Counted from the stretch's first letter, positions 34,017-48,300 are shown. The stretch is 64,000 nucleotides of DNA from Scedosporium boydii (GCA_002221725.1 NJFT01000125.1:51238-115237), one strand, 5' to 3'. Notes: a model not told the origin generated them from the sequence alone. Numbers and translations: made by a program.

Positions 34017-35378
34017 ATGAACACCACCTTAGACTGCGAGGCCTTCAAAGAGTTCTCGGCCATCAACGATGCAGCGAACCACACGCAGCTGTTCATGGAA
34101 TGCCCCGAACTCTGCACCGTCGCATTCGGCAAAGGAAACCCGGATCTTGAAGGAATCGGGGTGCGTTTGAGGAACATCTCTTCACCTTACTCCCTGCGCC
34201 GAACCAACGCTAACCATCCGTTAAGGCCATGACCGCATACTCCATACAGACAGCTCTCGCTCTCTTGGTAATCCCGGGGGATATTTCCGTCCTCTTCTTG
34301 TCAGAAGAAGGACTTCAATCCTTCAAGAAGGCGTCTCGATCCTATATAGCGGCTCAGTGGTTCTTCTGGATGGCTTTATCGGTTTCGTTACTAGTCATAC
34401 AAGATCACCGGGGAGCCCTCACGCAGTCCGAGGTGAATGTGATGCGAGAAATCTTTTTCTTTCAATTGTTTAATGTAGCGATAGCACTTTTCCAGCTGTT
34501 CCTCATCGTATTTCAGTACGACGGCCTCGAAGTACCCTCCTTACCTAAACGCAGACCGACACGCCCGCCGTTTACTTTACTCTTATTCTCCAATACTATT
34601 CTTTTCAGGGTCATGGCTTCTGTGGTCTACGGGCCAACCTACCTCCAAGCAGCCCAGCTGGTCTGCAAAGAGCCCTTTCTCCGCAATTCTCGCCTAAAGG
34701 ACGGTGTTCAGGAGATAGCAATAGGGCTTCTAATCGCAGGTGCAGTGGCCTTCATACTCCCCCTTTGTGGATACATATTTCTATGCTCGCTAAAGCCTCG
34801 ACCCGTATCCCTATTGTTTGTGTCAGCGAGGACTCTAGGATATCTTTTACGGAGACCTCAGCCTCGTATCCTGTGGGCAGCCCTCTCCACTCATTCGGTC
34901 TTAGTCGCGGGCCAGATTACTCTCCTGATACGTATATTCCGTGCGCGGCAGCTCACAAAGGAGGTCGCCGTTGACGGGTACGAGGACGACGAATGGGGCT
35001 TCGGACAGGCTTTGGCTGTCTTCGCTTGGGCGCCGACTCTGATCGAATGGACCCTCTGGCTCTTTAGGGTGACAATAAGACATAGGGAAGGTACGTACGC
35101 CAATAACACAAGGAATAATCGGATAGACAAATGGGAATTGACACGTGGATCAAGATTCCTGGAGGTCCTGGGACGAAGTGAAGGGGGCTTTACGAAAGTG
35201 GCAAATGGATGATCCGGATGGTCATGGCCACGATTCCCGGGCCCTTGGGAATGAGGGTGACACCGAACTCGAGGAGATCGGATCAGGAGGCTGTGCCGAT
35301 GTTACGAGCAGGCCGCACGATTTGGAGATAGGGATCAAATCCATCAACGCGAAGATCCGGAGAGTTGAGACATGGTGA
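34017..35378 (+). CDS. Seven-TM fungal membrane protein of unknown function
   Basis: Exon 1 is 34017-34160. A 65-nt intron with a GCTAAC branch site follows. Exon 2 starts at 34226. I propose a second intron at 35091-35154 (GTACGT donor, TCAAG acceptor) leading to exon 3 at 35155-35378, giving 410 residues. Without it the frame ends at 35212 (376 residues). The spliced tail (DSWRSWDEVKGALRKW, then acidic) looks more protein-like than the read-through. The short N-terminus carries Cys residues in ECPELC and the conserved-looking GNPDLEGIGA across the first splice. Seven hydrophobic helices follow. There is no signal peptide; helix 1 starts near residue 52. I recognise the general build from fungal orphan 7TM proteins but no function, ligand or G-protein contact motif. 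The AAG acceptor is unusual and is the weak point of the model. Confidence 0.7.
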
Positions 35379-37271
35379 AAATCAGGGAATCTGTTACTGA
35401 AGCTCGAGGCACCTCAAGCATGGTTCCTCCAGGTTTCGGGCACAGCATTTTGATTGATATGGATTTTTTCGTCTCCTCGTTTAGCATGAGAAGAGGATAT
35501 GGTTATAGACGTACATACATGGCACAATACGTGGCTGTAGGTGTTGCGGTATGGCTGGACGTACACGATATCTCGAGGAATGTATATAGATATTCGGGCC
35601 CTACCTATAACAGATACAAATCCTCCCAGAAGCATCACGAACCCTCTCGTTTGCGTCGCGCTAGCCTACGGTCCAAGATGTCGGATGATCTAGCTGCCAA
35701 ACTAAGGCTAGCCCTGCTGCGAGGGAAAGAAGCTTCGGACAAGGGCGTCCACGCTGCTTAGAGGTCTTGATACAAAATGTTCCTTCTCAAGGGACTCCAC
35801 GGCCGGAGATACCGGTCCCGGAGGACAGTCGGATTCGAGATTTTACCTCCTTCAGCCTCCCCCAGAAGAGCAGATGATCCGGGCCAAGGTACCGTTTGTT
35901 TATTTTTGATCAGGGTCCGGTTAGCTGTGGGCAACTCGGGAACTTTGCGTGTTTCAGTTCAGACGAGCGTGCTGCGGTCGTGCGCTAGAACGAGAGTGTC
36001 AGAGACCGTGCTGGCGCTCGTCTACCCTGTTGTATGGAGTCCCGAGTGGAACCCATCAAACAACAAACATGATGGAGGCTCAGTTGCTCGAGGCGTCAAG
36101 CCAAGTGGCTGTGGAAGTGTGGCTGTCCTGAGTTCAAGATGTTCATCGCCGCCCTGCCAGAAGGAATAATACTTCACAGGAAGTTGAGGAAGTCAAGTAC
36201 CAGAGTACAAGAAGCTCAGCCGGGTAACTGTCATTCGCCTGGAAAAGTCTGATGATGATCTTAATGATTAGCGGCAGGTCTCTACCGACGCCAGAGAGTA
36301 TCACTATATTCGAGACACTTGACTTCTCATGCTATTTTGTGTGGTGCAGAATGTAGTTTTGTTAACAATTACTCGATCGATCCCTTTGGACATCACGGGA
36401 CCTGGCTTGTGAAAGGACACATTGCTCAGTGCCAGACAGGTACACTCCAGTTGTACAAGCCCCAATACAGTCAGCAGTACTCGAGGTACCTTGGTACTTG
36501 TCTGTCCCTTACTACACATGTACCTTTTGGTGCAAATGTGGGCTCCTTCTGATCCTATTCCAACGCCGTCATTGGCCCGTTGCCCAAAGCTCACCAATTC
36601 AAACTTCCAGTCTGGCCTCAACTCGAAAGTCTTGAACCCTCGAAGAGACTGAAGCATCGACCAGGGAATGTACCCGTCGTTGCAGAAAATAAACCCCTGC
36701 ATCAGTCCAGCCATCCGCTCCGTCAAAACCTCTCCGCTAGCGTCGCCCATTCCAGCTGTGAGATTCAAAGGCAAAAGGCCCAGACCCTTCCCAACTTCTC
36801 ACGACGTCGCTGCTTCCTTCTTGCTTTTGCTCATCCATCTCGATCCTTAGCCTCATTTTCTCCCTTCTCACCCTCCTTATATTCTCCTTGATTGAACGAC
36901 TTCTTTTCCTTCTGTCCCTTTTTCCGTCTCTTTGCACCCATTGAGTCGGCGTTCCGTCGATTCGCCTCTCCCATCCTTGGATAGCTCCGGCAGGTCTTTT
37001 TAAACGTCTCGGCCCACCCCCTCTCACATCGAAAATAACACCTGTCCCAATATCGACCACACCCCCCTCCGTTCAACCTCACTCCACGCAGCTGGCCTGA
37101 AAGCTTTCTCTCCTTCCAGAACAAATTCCTCCGCAAACCCCAGTCGGGAATCAACTCTAGGCCCGAGTCGTCCGTAATCGACATTATTTTCTTCTTCTCG
37201 GTCTTTTTGACCTCTTGATTTTTGTATTTCTTTTCTTCTCCTTTATCGACGACAGACCTTCGCCTTTCACC
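35379..37271. other. Intergenic; erv29 promoter at right end
   Basis: No convincing gene. A 129-codon frame at 35372-35761 has mixed codon use and no domain. From about 36780 to 37271 the plus strand is C/T-rich with CTTTTT tracts, read as the promoter and leader of erv29. Confidence 0.45.
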
Positions 37272-38592
<1,321 letters not shown>

Positions 38593-40375
38593 AGAGACGC
38601 GGGAAAAGTGAGGCTCGAGGCGGAAGCAGGTGAGAGAATCACTTGCATAGTGATGTGGAGGATGATTAGTGGCTCGAGGCGAAAGATTGGCGTATCTTGA
38701 TTGGGTTTCGAAGGGTATGTTGAAGAGGCTCTTGGGTGGAGGGAAGCTATTATGTGTGAGGATGGATGAATGGATGGGAATACAACCAATATTTTTTTTT
38801 ACTATCTTTTTGGGAGTTCTTTTTTTATGTAAATCTATATATCATTGATGTGCCTCCCAGTGGCTACGAGACCTGGACGGCAAGCAAAAGTATACGATGA
38901 GGAATGGGAAGACCAACTATGCATGTTGATGCTTTTCCTCTTCTTTATTGTCTATCGTTTGGGTGTGTTTTCGGGTCCTGTTCGTGGGAAGGTTTAGCAG
39001 CGATTGTGTTTGGTATTGTTTTCCCTACGAGGGATGGAGCGATATCCATGTTTCTCTGGCACAGCTCTGCTTTGAGGAAAAGTTGAGGCGTCATCATGAA
39101 AACCCGTAGTACAGTACAGATTCCGAAATATCCTACCTAATACCATCCCTCACATCCACTCGCACAATCATAACCTGGCAAAAGGAAAACGAAAAGTTCA
39201 ACTCATGTTATTCAACACAGGAAGCAACGCGGGGCATTCATGCGAGAACAAGACGGGAGATCCTCCGCGGAGAAGGATGATTGGAGAGTCAAACCCGGAA
39301 GGTGAAGAAGGCAGGCAAGACATTGTTACACTGCAAGCAACCACACATACGACCCATACGGAGGGCGAGCTCAACGTGTTTGTGAGTTGTTGACCACAAG
39401 CTTGGTTTTCAAGTTTCTCTCAGATGCCAAGAACTCGCAAAGGTCGACAAGAGTGAACCACGTCTACGACAACCTACGGTCATACAGTACTCTCCAAGAG
39501 AGCGAAATGAGGAGGGTGCAATCTGTTGAATGGAGAGGAACACACAGAACAGCTTAAAACACACACGCAAAAAAACTAGCAATAACAGCACAAGCACACG
39601 ACCACAGCCCATCAGCAGGATCAATCTCGCAAGCGGAAATATGCCAATCTTCCCGAATCCCCCATACTCCCGTTGTTTCCTAATTGTCAACACAACCTCC
39701 TGTTCCCTTCCTCTCGAAAAACCCTTGATAACCCAGTTCATGAACAACTTTCGCCTTTCGTACAATATCCGTTGCTGTCTCGTTTTAGTGGCTGTAGAGA
39801 GAGAGAATAATAAGTTTTATGAGACTGCGGATAGAGAAATAATAGTAACAACAATAATCATGAGAAGAAAAAAAAAAAAAAGAGTAAGAACTAGGCCAAA
39901 TGAACAACAGGAAGAAGAGTTTGGAAAAAAAAAAAATGTTCGTCATCTCTGACGAGGATGACCTATCTGGAGGTCCCCAGGAAAAGATGTGCGACAGCAA
40001 CCCTATCCATCCAAGTCCAAAACCCCTCCTAACCCAAGGGTGGAGAGAGATGTCGATATCGTGCGACAACAACAAAGTTTCGCTAAGAGACCGAGAACGG
40101 GGTTTCGAAACAAAGGGTTAACAAGGCCCATCCATGATGTCTCATCACCATGGCGGTTTGCTGTCTCGTCATGCACAGGTCTGAAGCCCACCTCGTAGGC
40201 TGTCAGCGAAGCGCACGACGGGGCGACGTGCGTGCCCGCCGGTCACCGGCTTGTCCTTTCGAAGGATCGTCTTCGGATCCCTAGGACTCTTTTCGCTGGA
40301 ACGTGAAGAAGACGATGTAGACGGGGCTGCGGACGATTTATTGCCGCGGCGCCGGTCCGCAGACCCGTCTAATTG
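38593..40375. other. Intergenic between convergent erv29 and SF3B6 genes
   Basis: No gene seen. T- and A-runs at about 38790-38800, 39869-39882 and 39926-39936 and AT-rich 3' flanks of both genes. Nothing else recognised. Confidence 0.5.
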
Positions 40376-41361
40376 TCAATCGATACCGTGCTGCTTTTTG
40401 AGCTGAGCTAAAGATTCGCGGCGGGCCTCAATGTCTTCTCTTGACTTGAGCATCTTTTCGGGCTGATGGTATAATACTGTGGAAACGGTTAGTGGGATGA
40501 AGAAAAGGGAGAGACAGAAGAAGAAAAAAAATTGTAAAAAGAAGGTCAAGAAATGATCAGCGAAAGGCCGGTTGGAGTTCAAGAGCGTTCCGTGAGAATC
40601 ATTCATCGAAGACGCCAGAGTTGGCGGCGATGGCCCAGTTGAGAATGGGGGGAGGAATTGGCTTTGCGGGGGAGTGCCACGTCACATACCAACAAGGTAT
40701 CGGTTCTGGAAATTGAAGCCGTTTAGCTTGTCGCAGGCCTGCTTTGCATCCATTACGTCTTCATAGACAACGAAGGCAGTGCCCTTGGTGTTGTTGGCAA
40801 TGCCCTGTCGGACTTGCCTAGATAGCAGAAAAGACGGAGTCAGTCATAAGACCATCTTCGAAGGGTAAACGGCGGTTCAAAGCGCCAATCGAACGAGTAC
40901 AGGGCATTCATGCATACCGAATCGGGCCAAATTTGCCAAAGAGATCGAATAGCTCTTCGGGAGTTACGTTGTAGCTACATTGCAAAGCGTTAGATCGGAT
41001 TCAAGTCAAGGCAAGGGGGAGTTGTCGAAGATCGTGATCGGTGATCGAGTGCGAAGGCTTCGTTGGAGGGGAAGGGGGCAAGGCTACCTCAAGTTCTTCA
41101 CGAACAGAGCTCTATTAAAAAAAAAAAAATCATCCATAGTTAGTCCTCAACTCTACCAAGAAAACAAAGACAACGTCGTGATGACGAGGGCGGGCGATTC
41201 GCTTGGCATTGATGGAATCTGACGCTCGATCGTAGGAAGATTCGGCGGATCGGAACAGCGAGACCGCTGAAGAGGGTCCCTCAACACGCGCTGGATGACT
41301 GAAAGGGCCACGACACATACCGGTTCACTTCTGGGGCGAGTTTACCGCCGCGACTACTCAT
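40376..41361 (-). CDS. sf3b6: SF3B6/p14, branch-site RRM subunit of U2 snRNP SF3b
   Basis: Five exons on the minus strand: 41361-41321, 41111-41088, 40974-40918, 40817-40690 and 40476-40376. Product 116 residues. It begins [14 protein letters not shown], then RNP2 (ALFVKNLSYNV), [24 protein letters not shown]1 ([10 protein letters not shown]) and [20 protein letters not shown], and ends QLKKQHGID. This tracks human p14 almost residue for residue by memory of the family. It contacts the branch-site adenosine region and binds SF3B1 through its RRM. Introns are 209, 113, 100 and 213 nt. The second exon is only 24 nt. Each junction restores the conserved RRM, which makes the model reliable although no long ORF exists here. 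Confidence 0.95.
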
Positions 41362-43541
41362 CTCTCGACTGATGGGATATGTCGAAGTTGTTTTTCTAAA
41401 AACCGCAGACGATGGGGCGTTCGGCGCGCGGTGGGCGTTGGATTAGGATTGTGGGAGATTCGGAGATCCGGGATGGGTAAAGTGAAGGAAGAGGAATGAA
41501 AAGGTTCTAGCGGAGATAGAGACGGAGCGACAGGAAGGCAGAGGCAACGTGGGAGGGTGGAGAATATTACTACCAAGGCCGATTGATCCTGCCACTGCGA
41601 CTCCTGGACGCCTGGACAGTGGACACACAGTACGGGGAGCGCCACTGGGAAGATCTGGGAAGGAACTGGGCAGGCAGGCAAATGTGCAATTGCCAATTGT
41701 GATTGTGTTTGGTGTACGACAGTGGGGTGAGTGGACGAGGGACTTTCGGGGACAGGAACAGGGGCACGAGTTCATAACAGATTTTACCGGGGAATGTCCA
41801 TACAATTCTGTTAGCAAGCACCAGATAAGGACCTGATTGCGCTAGATGAAAGAAGTATTGTAAATCGTACCGTCGGCCTTTTGGTGTGACCCCAGGCAGG
41901 AAACTGCTTCCGAGCCCCGAGCATGGATTTACACTGTATGGGGTGATGACATCGGTCGGCTTTCATTGTTCTTTCCGTCGTGCAATTGTACTCCTTTGAC
42001 TCACGTCGTCACTACGTAGAAAGTACCAAGTACGAAGAGGATGAAGAGTACGAAGAGTACGGAGCGTGCGACGAGACTTGAACGCCGACCACTTTCCTTG
42101 ACCTTGGCCCCCATACCATGCCGATGAACCGCTCACCGGAGAAAGGAACAACCTTCTCCAGCCTATCAAGCCGGGCGACGAGCTGCCACCTGCCAATTCC
42201 CCTCCTGTCACCTGGTCCCCCCCAAAACCAATTTGAAAGCGAGTTTAGTGTTCTGGTGTTCCGCTTAAAATGGTTTAGCGTGGTACGATGAACACGTGAT
42301 ATATCCGCTTATAAGGTTCCCCCCAGCTTCTCGAACATGCTTCCCATTTCGGCATCACATAATAAAGGTCCAAATTACCCCCTATGTCGCTTGAGTTGTG
42401 TCGGATTGCAGCCATGATGGCGATTCTGTGACGGCCCTAGGTTTGGATGCCGAGTTTTCTGATTCATTTTGCGCGCAAGGTTGGCAGGTTATCGGCGGTT
42501 TTGTCTCTCTGCTCTCGCCCGACGAGTCCACCAACCTCCTCAAATCTCCCATCATCCTCACTCGTTAATTTCCCCTAAGATATCCCGATGGCGGCTCCCG
42601 CGAGGACACGCCACGCCTAACGCGAAAGCCCAAAAGACAACCTCTTGTTGCGTGGAAAAGGTCCCGTCTTGGATGCGGACCTGGGCGTAGAGCTTAAAGG
42701 CATTTATTTAAAAAAGGTATGTTGGTGGGCGATCTCTTCTGTCTTTTTTATTTTGTCCATACCCTCCTATGGAATGCGACCAAGTCGCGCTATTTTCGTG
42801 GCGCCAGCTTGGGCAAGGATGAATGCGAGATCGGCGACGGCGATACACAAGGCTTTGAATGCTCGAAGTATTCGGTCACGGGACGCGTGTCAAAATGAGA
42901 AGGAATGACGTTGAATGAGAGTCAGGAATGGAAGGCGCGGGTGGATCCATCGGGACAGTGAAGTTGTGGTGATCGGGGGAAATCTCCAAGGTCAAGGGTG
43001 ATGAGTGCTGGGGATGCTCCATCCACCAACACGGGGCAGGAGCGACTTGGAGCCTCTGTTGACGATATGATTCATGAGAGAAACGTTCCGGCAACCGCTT
43101 CCTCCAGTTCTCATCGCACCCTTGGCCATTTCCCAGTCTACACACTCACTGGCGCAAACACCTTAAACGCGTCCGTTTCATCAAGCTTTCTCATTTTGCC
43201 CACCCCTATCTATCAAAAGAAGGACTCTAATCCTGGCACTGCATATACTTCATCCTCATTGTTCTAACTTTATCAGAAACCCCCTAGATCTCACAAGCGA
43301 TGAGCCGCGTTGCGTTCTGTCAGTCAACTTTGCACCAGCACTGACACTACTGCGCCCGTCGCGTCACTACGTCCTGAGTTGGGTCACTTTCTAACTCGCC
43401 CGGGACTCTTTCTGAGTGAGACATCTCTGCACTTGGAACTCTTGGAACGTCGATTCCATCCCCTTGAACCTCAAGCCACCCTTTTCCTCTTTCTCTCTCC
43501 CTTTCCTCTTCTTTACTCTACATCCAACCCATCGGCACTAG
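41362..43541. other. Intergenic between divergent SF3B6 and glycosylase genes
   Basis: No gene seen. Upstream regions of both genes fall here. A degenerate tandem GAAGAGTAC run lies near 42020-42060. Short frames between 42469 and 43570 overlap on both strands and have no domain. The last 200 bases before 43542 are C/T-rich and read as a leader. Confidence 0.45.
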
Positions 43542-45350
43542 ATGGATCCTCCTCAAGGTCAAGCGTATGACCCCACGCGCCCCTGGGCAGTGACGGATGC
43601 TCTTCTTGGTATTCTTGCGCGGTCACTACTCAAGTCGACTCAACAAGGACGAGGTACTCCCGTAGCTGCAGCCAGCGGTCCCACTCGATCAACGCATCAC
43701 CAAGCTACCTGGCAGCAACCAGCGCCTAGGAAGGCGACAACAACCACGGCAACGGCGACAACAACAGCAGCCACACCAACATCACAATTCTGGGGTGGTA
43801 ACCCGGCGCATCCTACAAACGGAGTGCCAAATGGAATCACCCAAACCATGAGCACACCAATCCCAGTTTCTACCTCTATCCCCGCCCCTATAGTGACTTC
43901 GGCGGACTACTCTCATCAACATATCCTAGCGCGCGCCAGCCCTCCATTCCACGGAGCGCCGGACGCCGGAGTTTATCATAGCCATAACCAAAATAGGAGT
44001 AACCCCCCTACCCACAGGCCTAGCAATCCCACGAACAACAATACCGCCGCCAGCACCCACCACAGCGCTAATAGCGGGACTCATACGCCCGGCCTCGATC
44101 ACGATGACGTTTCGCCGATGATGATTGACCCGAACCTAACGGCGTGGCACGATGGGGACGAGGAGGATGAGCACGAGCAGGAGAGCTTTCTTCACCAGTA
44201 TTCTGAGATGGGCGGCGATTACACGGCGGTACCAGCGAATATGATTGACCCCAACCTCGCGTTACTCCACGACCACGATGCTTACCGCCACGACAGGCAG
44301 GATGACGACGATGAGGACGGCCAAATGGATGACGGGAATTTTGGGATTAATTTCCACCAAGGTAGGCTGAGGCAACAACCGTCTAGGAGCTCACGCTCAC
44401 CTTACTTCGTCGAGACGAATGCTAAACAACGTGCGCAATCATCACAGCCTTTGGCTCGACGGCCTCGGCGGGGCACAGTTTCGTGCATCCCATTTCCACC
44501 GCTGACAGCAACATCCTTTGGCCTTATTCAGGAACAGCTGGCTCGTGACCCATTTAGGCTCCTCATCGCCGTCACCTTCCTCGTCAAAACGAAGGGCACC
44601 GCCGCCATCCCCGCCTTTCACCGAGTCATGCAGCGGTTCCCGACACCGGAGATGCTCGCCGACGATGGTAACGTCGCTGAGCTGACGGACATGATTCGAC
44701 ATCTGGGTCTCGCATCGGTTCGTGTGGCTGCCATCCGACGGTACGCGCAAGGGTGGATTAGGCAGCCGCCGAGAGCTGGTGTGAGGTTTAGGGTGAGGAA
44801 TTATTCTGGTCAAAACGTCGACGCGGTGGAGGGGGTGGCAGGTGCAGGTGCGAATGACGTGTCGTTGCTAGCAAGCCCGGGCGCGGATTTGAGACAATGG
44901 ACGGGCAGAGAAGATCCGTCACCGGCGGCATCTGAGCTCAAGGGCGAACTAGCGACGGGAGGACCAGGGGCAGGGGCGGGGGCTTTGACTGGCGGCGGCG
45001 ATGATGGGGACGCGTGGGAGATTGGTCACTTGACACGGGGCCCGTACGCCATTGACAGCTGGCGCATCTTTTGTAGAGATGAACTGCTGGGCAAGGCCGA
45101 TGACTGGCAGGGGAAGGGGCGGGAGCCCGAGTTTCAACCTGAGTGGATGCGTGTTCTCCCCCAGGATAAGGAGCTAAGGGCATACCTGCGTTGGATGTGG
45201 ATGAGGGAGGGCTGGCAGTGGGACCCGCGCACGGGGGAGCTGGAGGTATTGAATCCGGAGATGCGTGTGGCGGTGATGGAAGGGAGAGTTGCTTATAACC
45301 CGGACGATGGGGAGTTGGAGATTGTAGGCCAAGCCTGGGGTGATGTCTGA
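43542..45350 (+). CDS. MBD4-like HhH-GPD DNA glycosylase
   Basis: Intronless, 602 residues. Residues 1 to about 310 are disordered (Thr/Ala/Asn/Pro-rich, then Asp/Glu-rich) and contain two copies of a MIDPNL..W/LHD motif about 40 residues apart. The catalytic half begins near residue 316: PFPPLTATSFGLIQEQL, DPFRLLIAVTFLVKT and IRHLGLASVRVAAIRRYA (helix-hairpin-helix part). A Gly/Ala-rich insert of about 70 residues follows, then GPYAIDSWRIFCRDELL with the presumed catalytic Asp at 505. The order and the YxxDSxRIFC motif match the glycosylase domain of MBD4 (thymine/uracil from G mismatches). No methyl-CpG-binding domain is visible, as in other fungal members. It likely acts in nuclear base-excision repair of deaminated cytosine or 5-methylcytosine. 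That is a family inference. Substrate range is not readable from sequence. Confidence 0.85.
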   Translation: MDPPQGQAYDPTRPWAVTDALLGILARSLLKSTQQGRGTPVAAASGPTRSTHHQATWQQPAPRKATTTTATATTTAATPTSQFWGGNPAHPTNGVPNGITQTMSTPIPVSTSIPAPIVTSADYSHQHILARASPPFHGAPDAGVYHSHNQNRSNPPTHRPSNPTNNNTAASTHHSANSGTHTPGLDHDDVSPMMIDPNLTAWHDGDEEDEHEQESFLHQYSEMGGDYTAVPANMIDPNLALLHDHDAYRHDRQDDDDEDGQMDDGNFGINFHQGRLRQQPSRSSRSPYFVETNAKQRAQSSQPLARRPRRGTVSCIPFPPLTATSFGLIQEQLARDPFRLLIAVTFLVKTKGTAAIPAFHRVMQRFPTPEMLADDGNVAELTDMIRHLGLASVRVAAIRRYAQGWIRQPPRAGVRFRVRNYSGQNVDAVEGVAGAGANDVSLLASPGADLRQWTGREDPSPAASELKGELATGGPGAGAGALTGGGDDGDAWEIGHLTRGPYAIDSWRIFCRDELLGKADDWQGKGREPEFQPEWMRVLPQDKELRAYLRWMWMREGWQWDPRTGELEVLNPEMRVAVMEGRVAYNPDDGELEIVGQAWGDV

Positions 45351-48300
45351 ATTGCACTGGACACGAGGAGGAGGGCAGCACAGAGAGAGGTTTTTTCTTG
45401 TGTCTTTTTTTTTATTTATTACCATTACTACATGGGGGGTAGGCGCGCATTAATGGAAAGATACCACGGGCGGTTACAATGGATTTGATGTTTTTCGCTT
45501 TCTGTTTTTCTCTCTCCTTTCTCTTTCCTACCCTTTCGTCTTTCTTTATGGGGGTTTCTTGTTTTGTTTCCTTGCATTGGATGAAAGCGATTGATGACAC
45601 ACACGAACTATTCTTTCTTTTTTTTTGACCTTCACGTTTAACTAGCACGTAGGGGGCGTGCGTGTTTTATGACTCTCGGCCTAATGATGATTGGAAGGTG
45701 GAGTTTGTTGATGCGAGGATAAGGCTATGCTTTGCCTTGATGGCTGCCATTCTCTGTATAATTTTAGTAGTTCTAAGTTCTATAGCTCCGACGAAGCCGA
45801 AGTTTGGCAGAGCAGGGCAGTACATGATAACATATTCTTTGTTCTTTTCTTGTTTTACGCGAATGAGTGGGAAGAGAGAGGACCTTGGCGTGAGGCGACG
45901 AGGCAATTCGCGTTTCAATGACCGCTGCGAGGTTTGATGGAATCGTGGGAGAGCGGGGATTTGTGCGGATGGGGAGTGAGACGAGGTGGGGTCTTTGGGG
46001 GATATTTGATTCCATCAATGGCGGAGGGTCTTTGAGCATTGTGGTTGCTTTGCATTTGACATTTTACATTGAGTGACTATTTCTAGATCTGGTGAGGGCC
46101 CTTTTGTGAGGTCTTCGCGCGGGGTGGTCGCGGAAATGGGCCCTTGTTGGAAGGCGTTGCTAGCTGCACGTCCATGGGATAAGAGTATCTAGGTAATGTA
46201 TGACGGCGAAGCCCGAGTGTACGTAAAGGAGAGTGATGGTTTTGGGAGTTTGGTAATGTCACAGACGGGAAAAAGAGGGCGGTTGATATCACAATATGGT
46301 TGGGTTTGATTAGGGATCGTCGAGGTTCGTTTACATGAGGATAGGACTCCCTTTGGGGCCTTGGGGGTCTGTTACGGTTTTGTTTTTTTATTGGATCACC
46401 GATGTGTTTTGGAGATCTTTGTGGAGAGAGGTGTTCCTTTTTGGTTCTCTACGGGGTTATCCTGGCTGCATGGCGATGGGGGCCAGATTGTACCGGCGCG
46501 AAGGGAAGGGGCTAAAGTGTGATGTGATGAGATATGGAGATGTGGAGATTATCGTGAGTCTAATGCTCGATGGTTACGTAGATGGCGCTTCGAGGAGGGA
46601 TGGGGCTCTTTGGCTCTTTGGGTTGAGAGGGAGAACCAGGGTTCTCAATGGATGGACAGATGGGAAGATGGGAAAGGGTGAGATCAAGTGTTCGTTTTCC
46701 TTGCCGCTGGTGCCTTGCATGGTTCAGGAACGGGAGGGAGACTCAGGTGGGCAAGGATATGAGTGATTACTTGTGATTGTAGACAATGTGGTCTCGAGGG
46801 GAACAGATATTTCTCGTTTTTTGGTAGTATCGGGCCATGCACTTCGATATCACGTCCCTGGGCGCTTCAACAGGGGCTTGGTTTACAAGGACCATGAACT
46901 GACGATATTTACCAGTTCGTCAGCGAGACCGGGGGCGGGGAGATCCAATACCGGGACAGCCATTTCGATGGGGCTCTCCCGTCTTCTCCTAGTGGTTCTC
47001 ACACCGGGGGGGCCTGGTCTGGTAGTGGGCGGTTGCGAGCCAATGTTTCCTTGGAGTGCATGAAGAATCGACGCAGAGAGCGGGACTATTGAGTCAAATA
47101 GTCGACGGGTCGAACGAGTTAAAAATGTACTAGTATTGGGAGACCGGGTAGTGTGGCCTTTACTTCGTTGCCTCCGAGGCTGTGTGGTGTCGCGTGGACA
47201 TCAAATGGCTCTGAGGAGGAGAAGACGACGACGATGACGATGAGGTTGTGGCGATGGAAGGTGATAGGGCCACAGACGGCGAGGCCAGGGTTTGGGGAGT
47301 GGTGGTAATTTCGAGGACGGAGCCAATGAGTTTTCGAGATGGGAATATTTCTTTGCCTGTGTATGGCTTGTATTTTCTTACTGAATATTCAAGGTGCTCC
47401 GACATTGAGAGTCGGCGGCTGCAAGGGAGTGAGAATGCGAAGTGGAAGGACGAAGTTGGAACAGAATTGACCAGTCACGATGCTGTGTTTGGCAGGTACA
47501 AAGGGTACAAAGCAGTTAAGCGCCGATGTTTTGTGGAGGCTATTTTTGGGTGCGCTGATTGGTTTGGGGGATGACGCTGCAGGTGCCAAGATGAGGGAAC
47601 ATTAGTCGAAGTGTGGACGGAAGTACCTCTTTGAGAGTCTGGCGGGTTCAGCGGGCTCTGGACAACGATGGATACATTGAATCTTGTCGAGAGTAATGTA
47701 CCCCGTCGATCCACCGATACCCTTTCCGTGTACCTCATTTGTTCGTCGCACGCGCCTGCCAGCCTCTGCCAGTCTGCTAGACAAGTCTAGACAACTGTCG
47801 TCACCAGTTGGAACACTCGACACGACCTCACCTTCCTCGTCTCTTCTCTCCACGACATCGTGGCTGTACTTCCAAGTTCCCCTCCAGCGCCAGGCTTCCA
47901 ACATGTCTTCCTCTCTTCCTCACCTCCAACCTCACATCCACATCTCTTCCTGCAGCCTACCCACCACTTCTAATTGGCCCTCGTCAGCCACCGGTGGGCC
48001 GAAGTGCATTGCGTCCTGCACTGTCTTTAAATGGGCGCATCAACGGATGACGGATGCGCAGGATGTGTGCCCGGATGAGGGCGACAACTGCTCTGGCCAG
48101 GCCAACCAACAGGGTCTGACAGAAAGACGTGCTCTAGCCATCTCGCCGTTCGGCAAACATCCAGCCTGGTTCGGGATGCTGACTTGCAGCCAATCGTCCC
48201 GCCGTCGCAGCGGCAGTGGGCACCAGACACCACAGACAGCCACGCAAGAGCCAAACAACGACTGGGCACACCCACTTCTTTCTGAAGAAGGCAACGCCAA

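Noticed and set aside
35372..35761. 129-codon plus-strand frame
   Set aside because: It overlaps the proposed end of the 7TM gene by a few bases, has mixed codon use and no domain.
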